A stretch of 57,025 nucleotides of DNA from Actinomycetota bacterium (GTDB taxonomy: Bacteria > Actinomycetota > Actinomycetes > S36-B12 > UBA5976), in assembly GCA_026392515.1 (NCBI GenBank), contig JAPLBY010000010.1, positions 1 to 57,025 of the forward strand, read 5' to 3'. Both the position numbers and the translations under genes were made by a program. The notes under the pieces were generated by a model. That model saw only the letters and a program-made list of their open reading frames with translations, ran no database searches and was not told the origin of the DNA. Shown in pieces: positions 1-8,601 of this stretch (positions are counted from its first letter, which is position 1; each line of letters opens with the position of its first letter).

Positions 1-1
1 C

Positions 2-1330
2 GGTGCCAAAGAGGTTGTCTTAGCCGTCGCTGCCGCTAAAGCTGCCTTCCCAATTTGGTCTCAAATGTCACCGCAAGAACGAGGCGCTATCTTGCACCGG
101 GTAGCTGACTTGGTGGAAGAACGCATTGAAGATCTAGCTATTGTCGAGACCACAGATAACGGTTCCCTACTTCGTTCACATCGTCGCGGTGTAATGCCTC
201 GAGTAGCAATGAACTTTAGATTTTTTGCAGACTATGCAATGAATCAACTCAACTATCCTGACTTTGAAACTCGCGGCCATACCAATCACGTGACTTGGGA
301 TCCGGCAGGTGTGACTGGAATCATCACACCTTGGAATGCACCATTGATGCTTGCTACTTGGCGTATTGGTCCAGCACTTGCAGCTGGTGACACAGTTGTT
401 GCTAAGCCACCTGAGTGGGCACCACTTACCGCTTCGCTGCTTGCAGACATCACTGCGGAAGCTGGAATGCCGCCTGGCGTATTCAATGTTGTGCAAGGTT
501 TTGGTGAAGAAGCCGGTGCAGCGCTTACCGCGCATCCAGACCTATCTCGCATTTCTTTCACTGGCTCTGTGCCGACTGCAAAACTTGTGGCCAAAGCTGC
601 CGCTGAAAATCTAGTTCCATGTTCTTTTGAACTGGGTGGCAAGAGTCCGCTGATCATTACTGATGATGCAGATCTTGATATCGCAGTCACAGTTGCTGTT
701 GAGCAGTTCGATAACGCTGGTCAGGTTTGTTTATCCGGAACTCGATTCTTGGTACAACGTGGAATCGCGGACAAATTCAAAGCCGCCTTTATCGAACGTG
801 CCAAGCATATCAAGCAAGGTGATCCACGAGATGAAGCAACGGACATTGGTCCCCAGATTCATCCAGAGCACTTCACTAGGGTCAAAGGATTCGTAGACCG
901 CGCCGTAGCTGAAGGACAAACCGTCGTACTAGGTGGTGGCCCTAATTCTGAATTGGGCGGAAACTTCTTTATGCCGACTTTGATTGACAATCCAACAGTT
1001 GGCAGCGAAATCGTAACTCAAGAAGTATTTGGCCCAGTTCTTTGCATGCAGCAATTCGATACCGATGCCGAAGCTATCGAGATGGCCAATGGAACCGAAT
1101 TTGGTTTAGCTGCTGTTGTTATTTGCGGGGATAAGAAGCGGGCTGAAGCCATCACAGGTCGGTTAGTTGCCGGAACTATTTGGGTCAACTGCTTCTTCGT
1201 GCGCGATCTTGGAGCGCCATTTGGTGGCTCTAAGAAATCAGGTATTGGCCGCGAAGGTGGAATCTGGTCATTTGATTTTTATGCAGACGTAAAGAACACG
1301 GTCTTTGCGCCTAACGGATGGAAGGAATAA
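2..1330 (+). CDS. hpaE: Aldehyde dehydrogenase, probable 5-carboxymethyl-2-hydroxymuconate semialdehyde dehydrogenase (5' end cut by window)
   Basis: An NAD(P)-dependent aldehyde dehydrogenase that would oxidise the ring-cleavage semialdehyde of homoprotocatechuate (or a similar catechol) to the dicarboxylate. The reading frame is open from base 2, upstream of the first ATG at 65, and already reads like ALDH sequence, so the N-terminus lies outside the window. Visible family motifs are the cofactor-binding ITPWNAP segment, the Rossmann GSVPTAK, the catalytic-Glu motif FELGGKSP and the catalytic Cys in DNAGQVCLSGTR. It is followed three bases later by the extradiol dioxygenase and then by an FAH-family enzyme, which is what suggests the HpaE role. 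The substrate is inferred from context; the ALDH family itself is certain. Confidence 0.85.
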   Translation, partial: GAKEVVLAVAAAKAAFPIWSQMSPQERGAILHRVADLVEERIEDLAIVETTDNGSLLRSHRRGVMPRVAMNFRFFADYAMNQLNYPDFETRGHTNHVTWDPAGVTGIITPWNAPLMLATWRIGPALAAGDTVVAKPPEWAPLTASLLADITAEAGMPPGVFNVVQGFGEEAGAALTAHPDLSRISFTGSVPTAKLVAKAAAENLVPCSFELGGKSPLIITDDADLDIAVTVAVEQFDNAGQVCLSGTRFLVQRGIADKFKAAFIERAKHIKQGDPRDEATDIGPQIHPEHFTRVKGFVDRAVAEGQTVVLGGGPNSELGGNFFMPTLIDNPTVGSEIVTQEVFGPVLCMQQFDTDAEAIEMANGTEFGLAAVVICGDKKRAEAITGRLVAGTIWVNCFFVRDLGAPFGGSKKSGIGREGGIWSFDFYADVKNTVFAPNGWKE

Positions 1331-1333
1331 ATC

Positions 1334-2242
1334 ATGGGTGAAATTGTTGGAGCAGGTTTACTGGCTCACGTGCCTACCATTGTCTTGCCACTTGAGATTC
1401 GTAAGGAACTCAACAATGGTGAAGACTTCACGCTTGTTGCTGGACTCGAGCAACTTCGTAAAGATGTGTTTGAAAAGGTTGATTACGACACCGTAATTGT
1501 TTTTGATTCTCACTGGGCTACGACCGTTGAATTCGTAGTGACCTCACATGATCGTCGGGAAGGTTTTTACACTAGTGAAGAACTTCCGCGCGGTATGTCA
1601 TCCGTTCCTTATGACTGGAAGGGTGATCCAGCTCTAGCCAAGGAAATCGCATCACTTGGTGAAAAGCATGGAACGTGGATTACTCCAATCGATAACACAC
1701 ACCTACCGACTTTCTACGCAACCTTAAATCTCTGGATGTACCTAGGTAAGGGCTTGGACAAGAACTGGATCAGCATCGGCATGTGCCAAACCGGCGATGA
1801 CGAAGATAACTTGAGATTGGGACGCGCTGTTGGTGAAGCGATTGCGAATTCAGATCGCAAAGTATTACTAATCGCTTCCGGCGCTCTGTCTCATACCTTC
1901 TGGCCATTGCGTGAACTTCGTAAGCACGAAGCTGCGGATTTGAATTCGATTTACACGCCGGAAGCGCGCGCTGCTGACGAAGAGCGGATTGCTTGGTATC
2001 TAGCTGGAGAACATGCCAAAGTTTTGGACACTATGGATGAGTTCCATAAGTACAAGCCAGAAGCTCGTTACGGACACGGCATGATGATGCACGGTGCGTT
2101 AGGTGAAAAAGATTGCACTGCACCTGGCCGTCAATACGGTGAGTATGAAAACTCAATTGGTACTGGCCAGGTTCATATTTGGTTCGATAAACCAGCCGAA
2201 GGTTTCCCAGCTGTTAAGCATCCGGTTGTGTCACGTGGCTGA
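1334..2242 (+). CDS. hpaD: Class III extradiol ring-cleavage dioxygenase (LigB/HpaD type)
   Basis: 302 residues, with the length and sequence style of 3,4-dihydroxyphenylacetate 2,3-dioxygenases of the LigB superfamily, non-haem Fe(II) enzymes that open catecholic rings next to the hydroxyls. Seen: an N-terminal GAGLLAHVPT segment containing the early His expected of metal-binding LigB proteins, the FDSHWATT stretch and a later SGALSHTFW stretch. The ATG at 1334 follows a GGAAGGA ribosome-binding site inside the end of the dehydrogenase gene. The 3' end overlaps the GTG start of the FAH-family gene by 8 bases, so the three are co-translated. Homoprotocatechuate is the most likely substrate given the neighbours, but another catechol is possible. 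Confidence 0.82.
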   Translation: MGEIVGAGLLAHVPTIVLPLEIRKELNNGEDFTLVAGLEQLRKDVFEKVDYDTVIVFDSHWATTVEFVVTSHDRREGFYTSEELPRGMSSVPYDWKGDPALAKEIASLGEKHGTWITPIDNTHLPTFYATLNLWMYLGKGLDKNWISIGMCQTGDDEDNLRLGRAVGEAIANSDRKVLLIASGALSHTFWPLRELRKHEAADLNSIYTPEARAADEERIAWYLAGEHAKVLDTMDEFHKYKPEARYGHGMMMHGALGEKDCTAPGRQYGEYENSIGTGQVHIWFDKPAEGFPAVKHPVVSRG

Positions 2243-3113
2243 GTATCGTCGCATCCTGCTGGATGGCTTTGCAGTTCAAACAATTCGCCACGGTGAAACT
2301 CTTGTCGCTCCAGATGGCAGAGAAGTTGCAATCGCTGATGCAATTCACTTGCCACCAAGCGAGCCTACAAAAATCATTGCAGTGCATTTGAACTATGACA
2401 GTCGCACAAAAGAGTTCATGACCAAACTCCCTGCTGCGCCTACCTACTTTCACAAGCCAATTACTGCGCTAAACAGCCACTTGGGTTCAATCGTTCGACC
2501 GCAAGGTTGTAAGTGGTTGAACTATGAGGGCGAAATCGTAATTGTGATTGGCAAGACTTGCCGCAACATCAGTCCGGCTGAAGCTGGCGATTACATTGCT
2601 GGTTACACCATTGGAAATGATTACGGATTGCATGACTTCCGCGATACTGACGCCGGCTCCATGTTGCGAGTTAAAGGTAGCGACACATTGGCACCGGTTG
2701 GTCCTGGCTTGATAAAGGATTGGGATTTCCGAGGAAAGCAGATCCGCACTTTGGTGAATGGTGTTGTTAAGCAAGACGACAACACCAGCAACATGGAATG
2801 GGATATGCATTACTTAGTTGCAGACATTGCCCGAACCATTACTTTGGTTCCTGGTGACATTCTGTTCTCTGGAACTCCAGCTAACTCTCGTCCAGTTGAA
2901 CCAGGCGATGTCGTCGAGGTTGAGGTTGAGGGACTTGGCAAACTGACTAACACAATTGTTACTGGACCTACTGCAATCCGAACTGACGTTGGCGCACAGC
3001 CAACTGAAAGTGAAGAAGTAGTTTCCACCGCCATGGGTGGCGACTGGGAGTTCCGCGGAATTCGTACTCCATCCAAAGATTTGTATCCATCAACTGTTGA
3101 GGAGAAGAAATGA
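2235..3113 (+). CDS. hpaG: Fumarylacetoacetate hydrolase family protein (HpaG-like isomerase/decarboxylase)
   Basis: FAH-family enzyme, expected to isomerise and/or decarboxylate the product of CHMS dehydrogenase in the meta-cleavage pathway. Metal-site motifs are visible in the run NYEGEIVIVIG and in GYTIGNDYGLHDFRDTD; the C-terminal FSGTPANS and PGDVVEVEVEGLG are classic for the family. The open frame extends back to 2103, but the upstream 44 codons overlap the dioxygenase and do not look like FAH sequence; GTG at 2235, giving MAEYRRILLDG, is the natural start and yields 292 residues, as usual for this family. The stop overlaps the ferredoxin ATG (ATGA). Confidence 0.85.
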   Translation: MAEYRRILLDGFAVQTIRHGETLVAPDGREVAIADAIHLPPSEPTKIIAVHLNYDSRTKEFMTKLPAAPTYFHKPITALNSHLGSIVRPQGCKWLNYEGEIVIVIGKTCRNISPAEAGDYIAGYTIGNDYGLHDFRDTDAGSMLRVKGSDTLAPVGPGLIKDWDFRGKQIRTLVNGVVKQDDNTSNMEWDMHYLVADIARTITLVPGDILFSGTPANSRPVEPGDVVEVEVEGLGKLTNTIVTGPTAIRTDVGAQPTESEEVVSTAMGGDWEFRGIRTPSKDLYPSTVEEKK

Positions 3114-3301
3114 TTACCATAAATGTCGACATGGATAAGTGCCAGCACTATGGCCAATGTGTCTTTGAAGCACCAGATGTTTTCAAGTTAAACGATGACG
3201 ACAAACTTGAATTTGTTGCTACCGCCGACGACAGTCGCCGCAGTGACATTGAAAGCGCTGTGGATGTTTGCCCGATGCAGGCAATCTCCGTTGTCGAATA
3301 A
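3110..3301 (+). CDS. Small ferredoxin, [3Fe-4S]-type, P450-partner class
   Basis: 63-residue ferredoxin. The cluster ligands are Cys11, Cys17 and Cys54 (followed by Pro). The position of the second Cys in a usual CxxCxxC motif is Tyr14, with His13 beside it, so only three Cys are available; this is the pattern of the actinobacterial ferredoxins that carry electrons to cytochromes P450. It starts inside the FAH-family stop codon (ATGA), and a ferredoxin reductase follows 15 bases downstream. The P450 at 5896-7074 is the obvious electron acceptor, although it is on the opposite strand and separated by two genes. Confidence 0.85.
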   Translation: MITINVDMDKCQHYGQCVFEAPDVFKLNDDDKLEFVATADDSRRSDIESAVDVCPMQAISVVE

Positions 3302-3316
3302 CTAAAACCAAGCTTT

Positions 3317-4522
3317 ATGTCTAAGTCAGTCGTTATTGTCGGGGCCTCTATGGGTGGTCTGCGTGCTGCTGAAGCGTTGCGCAATAACGGATTTGCTGGG
3401 CGCATAACAATGATTGGCGAGGAAGCGCACCTTCCTTATAACCGTCCTCCGTTATCTAAAGAAGTCTTGGCAAAAGAAGTTACTCACGAAGCTGTGGCTT
3501 TTAAGTTACGTGCCCAAGTTGAAGACGTCACCTGGCACCTAGGCGATCCTGCCACTTCAGTTGATTTAGAAAAAAAGGTTGTGACAACAGCATCAGGAAA
3601 GTCTTTTGAATATGACGGGCTCGTCATTGCTTCTGGACTTCGACCGCGGGTACTTGATCTGCCAAATGGCAAGATTTCGGGTCGTCACACTGTCCGGACT
3701 TTGGATGATGCAATTGGATTGCGCGCTGAATTGGTACCCGGAGCAGCCAAAGTAGTTGTTGCAGGAGCTGGATTCATCGGTTGTGAAGTTGCGGCCACAG
3801 CTCGGGGACTTGGTTGCGAAGTAACTAATGTTGCAATTGATCCGTATCCGATGATTAGACCGCTAGGTGAGCAACTTGCTGCTGAGCTGCAGCGGCGACA
3901 TGAAAGCCATGGCGTTAAGTTCAAACTGAATCATGGAATTTCAGATCTAACTGGGACCGAGAAGATTTCTGGCGTTGTCCTTGATAACGGTGAAGTGATC
4001 CAGGCAGATGTTCTGGTTGAAGCCATAAGTTCACATTGCAATGTTGAATGGCTGGCTAGTACAAATCTTGATGTCTCAAACGGAGTGCTTGCTGACTCTG
4101 CCCTTCGAGCTGTAACTACTGATGGAAAATCTGTCGAGGGTGTTTATGTAGTTGGCGACTTAGCTAGATTTGCTAATCCGCTATTCGATAATGAACCAAG
4201 AAGAATTGAGCACTGGAACATTCCGACCGAAACTGGAAAACGAGTTGGTTCGGTGTTAAGTGCCTACTTGGCAGATGCTGAGAACTTTGCTGAACTGGTT
4301 GCAACACTTTTCATGCCATTACCAAGTTTTTGGTCAGATCAATACGACATGAAGATTCAAGGTTTTGGAATGCCTGGACTGGCTGATCGTTATGAACTAG
4401 TCGCCGGAGAGCTATCCGATGAATTAGTAATGGGTTATTTCAGAGGTGAAATTCTAATTGGAGTGGTTGGTATCGGAATGACTTCAGAAGTCATGAAGTA
4501 CCGTAAAGAACTCGTCAGCTAG
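3317..4522 (+). CDS. NAD(P)H-dependent ferredoxin reductase (FAD pyridine-nucleotide oxidoreductase)
   Basis: 401 residues, two-dinucleotide-fold flavoprotein. Seen: an N-terminal FAD-binding fold with VVIVGASMGG, the PYNRPPLSKE signature of rubredoxin/ferredoxin reductases of class I oxygenase and P450 systems, a second fold at VVVAGAGFIGCEVA for NAD(P)H, and the C-terminal FAD motif GVYVVGDLARF. It would pass electrons from NAD(P)H to the ferredoxin just upstream. Together with the P450 at 5.9-7.1 kb this makes a complete three-component class I P450 chain. The gene ends three bases before the convergent asparaginase stop. Confidence 0.88.
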   Translation: MSKSVVIVGASMGGLRAAEALRNNGFAGRITMIGEEAHLPYNRPPLSKEVLAKEVTHEAVAFKLRAQVEDVTWHLGDPATSVDLEKKVVTTASGKSFEYDGLVIASGLRPRVLDLPNGKISGRHTVRTLDDAIGLRAELVPGAAKVVVAGAGFIGCEVAATARGLGCEVTNVAIDPYPMIRPLGEQLAAELQRRHESHGVKFKLNHGISDLTGTEKISGVVLDNGEVIQADVLVEAISSHCNVEWLASTNLDVSNGVLADSALRAVTTDGKSVEGVYVVGDLARFANPLFDNEPRRIEHWNIPTETGKRVGSVLSAYLADAENFAELVATLFMPLPSFWSDQYDMKIQGFGMPGLADRYELVAGELSDELVMGYFRGEILIGVVGIGMTSEVMKYRKELVS

Positions 4523-4525
4523 AAG

Positions 4526-5509
4526 TTAGACAGAAAACGCTGGAATTACTTTTCCAACATTAACGCCGCCACCAAGTAGCTCTTGGCTGTCCAGTTGTCG
4601 TTCGACTTCTTGAGAAACCACACCCATCACATTTTGCAAGACTGCCATTGCCACAACAATGCGCGCGCGGTCCGCACCATCTTCAATCTTTAAGGCAAGT
4701 GCCCGTCCATCGCCAAGTCCAACTCCATAGACGGCTTCAGCGCCATCTTTGGCTAATAAGCTTGGGACTCCTTGCATGAGTTTTGTGACGTCGCGACGAG
4801 TGCCACCAAGATATTCAGGATTAGCCCGAATTGCATCAGCAATCTTTTTTTGCTCGGCATCTGCAGCTGGACCAGCAAATTTTGAGAATGCGCGAGCTAG
4901 GCCAACCAGCGTGGTCGACATTAGTGGTGCGCCACAGCCATCAACACCTATGTGTTCAACGGTCTCACCGGTGATTTCTTCGATCGTTTCCTTGCACGCT
5001 AATTGCAACGGGTGAGTTGCCTTCAAGTAGGTATCGGTATCCCAGCCATTGAGTACACAGGTAAACAACATTGCTGAATGTTTGCCACTGCAGTTCATGT
5101 AAGAGGACGACTTCCCAAGACCGGCAGCCAGCAATGTATCTCGTTCGATTTCATCAAGTGGCCAGTCCGCAGGACATTGGAGAGCCGAGGTATCTAGATT
5201 CGCAGCGTTCAAGATGTCCTGAACTCCAGCTAGGTGAAAGTCTTCACCACTGTGAGATGCACAAGCCAGAGCCAGTAATTCATCTTTAAGCGGCAAACCG
5301 TTTCTGACCATAGCCAGACCTTGCATCAATTTGCTTGAGGATCTAGGGAACATTGCTGTTGAAACATCGCCAATTGACCACTCAACTTTGCCTTGCGCGT
5401 CGACAACAACCGCGCTACCAAAGTGTGCGCCTTCAACAAGACCACTTCGGACTACATAAGCAACAGGAACTGACACTCCCCTATAGTTCCACGTTTGAGT
5501 GTTGGGCAC
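4526..5509 (-). CDS. L-asparaginase II family protein
   Basis: 327 residues, of the Rhizobium etli-type asparaginase II family (Ser-Lys active-site fold, distinct from E. coli AnsA/AnsB). Seen: RSSSKLMQG near residue 57 with the S-x-x-K arrangement, [19 protein letters not shown] and VDGCGAPLM, all conserved in the family. It would hydrolyse L-asparagine to aspartate and ammonia. The start is GTG at 5509, 39 bases from the divergent dtd start, so the two genes share a small promoter region. It does not look functionally linked to the aromatic cluster that it follows. Confidence 0.88.
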   Translation of the reverse strand: MPNTQTWNYRGVSVPVAYVVRSGLVEGAHFGSAVVVDAQGKVEWSIGDVSTAMFPRSSSKLMQGLAMVRNGLPLKDELLALACASHSGEDFHLAGVQDILNAANLDTSALQCPADWPLDEIERDTLLAAGLGKSSSYMNCSGKHSAMLFTCVLNGWDTDTYLKATHPLQLACKETIEEITGETVEHIGVDGCGAPLMSTTLVGLARAFSKFAGPAADAEQKKIADAIRANPEYLGGTRRDVTKLMQGVPSLLAKDGAEAVYGVGLGDGRALALKIEDGADRARIVVAMAVLQNVMGVVSQEVERQLDSQELLGGGVNVGKVIPAFSV

Positions 5510-5548
5510 CTAATGCGAACTGCCGATAAAGCACGGCAGAATGACTGT

Positions 5549-5895
5549 ATGCGTGCAGTTGTTCAAAGAGTTGATGGTGCCAGTGTCGTTGTCGAAGGCC
5601 AAACTATTGGTGCCTTTGACGGGCCGGGACTACTTGTCCTGATCGGCGTAAGTGTCGAAGACGATGAAAGCAAGTGTTGGCTATCAGCCAATTCACGCTT
5701 TTTGCAGATACCTCGAATGGCCGCCGCCCGACTTGGCAACAAGCAGCGCGTGGTCCCCAAGCTGAGCCGCTAGTTGAAAACGTAGTTAGGGCTTTGCGAG
5801 ATCTTGGTGCCCAAGTTGAAACCGGAAAGTTTGGCGCTGATATGCGAATCAGTGCAGTTTGTGACGGCCCAATGACTGTCACGCTTGAGGTTTAA
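5549..5895 (+). pseudogene. dtd: D-aminoacyl-tRNA deacylase, disrupted by an internal frame-shifting deletion
   Basis: Dtd removes D-amino acids from mischarged tRNA. The N-terminal part ([18 protein letters not shown]) is in the frame of 5549 and runs normally to about 5672; the rest ([19 protein letters not shown] to the C-terminal GPMTVTLEV) is in a different frame from about 5674 to the stop at 5895. The two parts together lack roughly 30-35 residues that lie between them in normal Dtd, including the LRIF..D..GKMN segment. This is therefore an out-of-frame deletion, not a single-base slip. After the junction the first frame ends at 5773. The junction sits at GCAAG, which could be a short direct repeat. 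Candidate -10 CAGAAT ends 6 bases before the ATG. Confidence 0.85.
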
Positions 5896-7074
5896 CTACC
5901 AACTCGCATGTAAGGCAGTTGGCGCTCGGAATTCCCAGCCAGCAAACTCAACGTCATCACTGTTTTGCAGTGAAATGTTTGGCAAGCCTTCAATTAGAAC
6001 CTGAAGTGAAATCCGCTCCAAGCCACGAGCGAATGCATGCCCGGCACAAAAATGAGGACCATACCCAAACGATGCATTGGATTGACGAGGTCGATCCATG
6101 TCGAACGTATCTGGGTCGGAGAAAACTGTTTCATCTCGTGATGCACTTGCTACCACTGCGGCAACTGCGGAGCCAGCAGGGATCACAACTCCACCCAACT
6201 CCACATCCTGAGTAGTTTGGCGAGTTTGAGTTCCAATCGGAGCAATCCAACGCAAGCCCTCTTGAATCACATCATCCCAAAGGTCAGGGTTCTCTCGAAG
6301 TCGATCAAATGCATCAGGGATATTTGCGAGCGCAAAAAATGTTGCCGCGGCTCCATGTCCAGGTTCTTGCATGCCACCTAAAATTGTGAGCTTGAGAGTT
6401 GGCAGTACATACTCCGCAGTTCGATGCTCGCCTGGCGCCATACCTGAATGCAACATGTGGGACATCGTTGAATCATCTGGAGTTTTGAGCAATCGCTCCA
6501 TGATCGGCAAAAGCTCGTCGTTCATTTCTGCTTCTACTGCATCTGAGATTTTTTGCTTTTCTGGGTCTCGTTCAAAATTGGTAGCTCCCATAGCCAGACC
6601 ATGAAACCAATGCTGCATAGTTTCTGCACTTAGGTGCCCAAGTCCCAATACGGCACCTAATCCTAGAACTGAAATTGGTTCAAAATATGAGGCAACTAAC
6701 TCACGACGATCATTTGAAACAATTTCCGAAAGCTGCTTTTTTGCAATGGGAGTAACTAAATCATCAATGTAAGTGGAAACAGTTCGTGGCCGATATTTGC
6801 TATCGAGGCTCTTGCGCATATTTAGATGTTCTTCACCATCCATGGTGAGCAGGCTTTTGCCCTTAAAAGAACGGTCGAGTGTCGAGTCGCTAACTTGTGC
6901 GGTAAACAAATCCGGATGGGTCGTTACAAATTCCACATCTTCAGCTCGAGTAACTAGCCAAAGGTTTACTGCCGGCACATAAGCTACTGGCGCTTCTTTT
7001 CTTAACCTGGCATATATCGGGTACGGATCACGATCCAGATCAGCAACCGTAATCGACTCAGCAAATGTAGTCAC
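5896..7074 (-). CDS. Cytochrome P450
   Basis: 392-residue soluble bacterial P450. Seen: the haem-ligand loop FGYGPHFCAGH with Cys at about residue 343, the K-helix EGLRW (ExxR), and the DPDTFDMDRP segment. The I-helix region reads GGMQEPGHGAAATFF, so the usual (A/G)GxxT proton-delivery motif is replaced by EPG. This and the C-terminal GWEFRAP recall bacterial P450s acting on methoxylated aromatic compounds, but that is from memory and uncertain. The start is GTG at 7074 with AAGGG about 7 bases upstream. The stop abuts the convergent dtd stop. Redox partners are probably the ferredoxin and reductase at 3.1-4.5 kb; if the substrate is an aryl ether, the product could feed the extradiol dioxygenase. 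Confidence 0.9.
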   Translation of the reverse strand: MTTFAESITVADLDRDPYPIYARLRKEAPVAYVPAVNLWLVTRAEDVEFVTTHPDLFTAQVSDSTLDRSFKGKSLLTMDGEEHLNMRKSLDSKYRPRTVSTYIDDLVTPIAKKQLSEIVSNDRRELVASYFEPISVLGLGAVLGLGHLSAETMQHWFHGLAMGATNFERDPEKQKISDAVEAEMNDELLPIMERLLKTPDDSTMSHMLHSGMAPGEHRTAEYVLPTLKLTILGGMQEPGHGAAATFFALANIPDAFDRLRENPDLWDDVIQEGLRWIAPIGTQTRQTTQDVELGGVVIPAGSAVAAVVASASRDETVFSDPDTFDMDRPRQSNASFGYGPHFCAGHAFARGLERISLQVLIEGLPNISLQNSDDVEFAGWEFRAPTALHASW

Positions 7075-7142
7075 AAAAAACCCTTCGACAAGAAAAGTTA
7101 ATCAGCAAATCAAGTAGGGCATTCTGGTTTTAACTAAAAAAG

Positions 7143-8120
7143 TTATTCAACAATTACGGTTTGGCTGGCAGCAACTGTGCCAGCGGTTAGAACAGCGTCA
7201 GTTGGAACCGAGCGCTTAATGACAGCCAGGGCCAGCGGACCGCTTTCGTAATCCTGAGTAACCGAAGTTACTCGGCCAACTTCTTTGCCATCTAGCAAAA
7301 CTGCATCGCCAATAGCTGGCAGGTCGTTAGTTGAACCATCCAACTCAAGCTGCACTATGCGACGTGGTGGTTTGCCCAAGTTATAAACCCGAGCAACCGT
7401 TTCTTGTCCTCGATAACAACCCTTATTCAAATGAACCGAAGAACCGATCAAACCCACTTCATGTGGAATTGTTTTGTGATCAGTTTCAAAGTTAAGGCGT
7501 GGCACACCTGCGCGAATTCGATGCGCTTCCCAAGCCCAAGTTCCCACTCGAGTCTCTTGATTCAAAACTTCTTCAAGTTCACTACGTGGCACAAATAGTT
7601 CACTAACTTTCCAGTCGGCCGGACGGGTAGCCACATACTTATCACTGGCAGACGAGCCGTTTACGAAAGCTTCAGATGAATGCCACACCGGATACTTGTC
7701 AGATTCAATCCAGCCAGGTGCACCCACGATTGCGATGTCATCAGAAACGTCTTTAACTTCTACTCGAAGCATGAACTTCATGGACTCTAAATAGTTGATT
7801 AAGTCGTTGATAGTGCCTGGTTCGCAACTTATCCAGATTGTCTCGTTATGTTCAGCTACGTGAATGTCATGTTCGATGTGACCATGTGGGGACAAAATCA
7901 ATGAAGTTAGATGCGCTACCGGAGATTCAAAATCTTGAGTAGTGATGGAATGCATCCAAGACTTGCGATCGGGACCAGTAACAGTCACTACCCCGCGATG
8001 CGAAAGATCTACTCGCCCACGTCCAGCAACTAGTTCCCGCTGTTCCTTGAAAGGCTCTCCGAAATGCCAGGGCACACCAGCATCAATGCTGGTGTCATCC
8101 ATGTGCGGAATAGCGGTCAT
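7143..8120 (-). CDS. ygfZ: YgfZ/GcvT-like folate-binding Fe-S cluster maintenance protein
   Basis: 325 residues. The diagnostic KGCYRGQETVARV motif of the YgfZ family is present, with its conserved Cys, after a GcvT-like aminomethyltransferase fold. Family members use folate and help repair or assemble certain Fe-S enzymes; they are not glycine-cleavage T proteins. ATG at 8120. It is last in a minus-strand run with the Fur-family and nitrobindin genes, an arrangement I recall from other actinobacteria. The 52-base gap to the Fur-family stop could hold its own promoter (GAGAAT ending 6 bases before the ATG). Confidence 0.88.
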   Translation of the reverse strand: MTAIPHMDDTSIDAGVPWHFGEPFKEQRELVAGRGRVDLSHRGVVTVTGPDRKSWMHSITTQDFESPVAHLTSLILSPHGHIEHDIHVAEHNETIWISCEPGTINDLINYLESMKFMLRVEVKDVSDDIAIVGAPGWIESDKYPVWHSSEAFVNGSSASDKYVATRPADWKVSELFVPRSELEEVLNQETRVGTWAWEAHRIRAGVPRLNFETDHKTIPHEVGLIGSSVHLNKGCYRGQETVARVYNLGKPPRRIVQLELDGSTNDLPAIGDAVLLDGKEVGRVTSVTQDYESGPLALAVIKRSVPTDAVLTAGTVAASQTVIVE

Positions 8121-8172
8121 AACAACATTCTCTCGCAGTTAGCGGTAACTGAAAACCGCTGTTCGCTATGGA

Positions 8173-8601
8173 CTAAAGAAGTTTTTGTCGATCCATGCAG
8201 GATGAGCACTGGCCATGTACCGAAACGTGGGCCACGTCAGTTTCAAACCCAACTTTTTCCCGAAGCATTTGCACGAACAATTCTGCAGCGTCGGCTGGGA
8301 TGGACTCGACTCCTTGGCAAGTGTCACAAACTAAGTGGATGTGGGCATCGTTATCGACGGAATGATATGTAGGTGCGCCGTGACCAATGTGGGCATGAGT
8401 AACCAAACCAACTTGTTCTAGAACTTCCAGCGTTCGATAGATCGTTGAAAGGTTTACCGCTGCAGCAGTCTTTTGAACTTCCGACAAAAGTTCTTCTGGG
8501 GTTGCGTGACCCAAGGTGTTAACGGCTTCAAGCACTAACTGGCGCTGTGGAGTGATTCGATAACCCTGATCGCGTAAGACGTCATCCCATTCATTGCTCA
8601 T
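8173..8601 (-). CDS. Fur-family metal-responsive repressor
   Basis: 142 residues with the standard Fur architecture: an N-terminal winged helix (GYRITPQRQLVLEAV ... NLSTIYRTLEVLEQVGLV) and a metal-binding dimer domain with HIHLVCDTC and a C-terminal CSSC. The two CxxC pairs make the structural zinc site. Whether it senses iron, zinc, manganese or haem cannot be read from the sequence. It overlaps the nitrobindin stop by four bases (ATGA). The linked haem-binding nitrobindin and Fe-S maintenance YgfZ make iron/haem sensing attractive, but this is inference. Confidence 0.88.
   Translation of the reverse strand: MSNEWDDVLRDQGYRITPQRQLVLEAVNTLGHATPEELLSEVQKTAAAVNLSTIYRTLEVLEQVGLVTHAHIGHGAPTYHSVDNDAHIHLVCDTCQGVESIPADAAELFVQMLREKVGFETDVAHVSVHGQCSSCMDRQKLL

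Noticed and set aside
2103-2234. Longer N-terminus of the FAH-family protein
   Set aside because: These codons overlap the dioxygenase 3' end and read unlike any FAH protein; GTG 2235 gives the family length.
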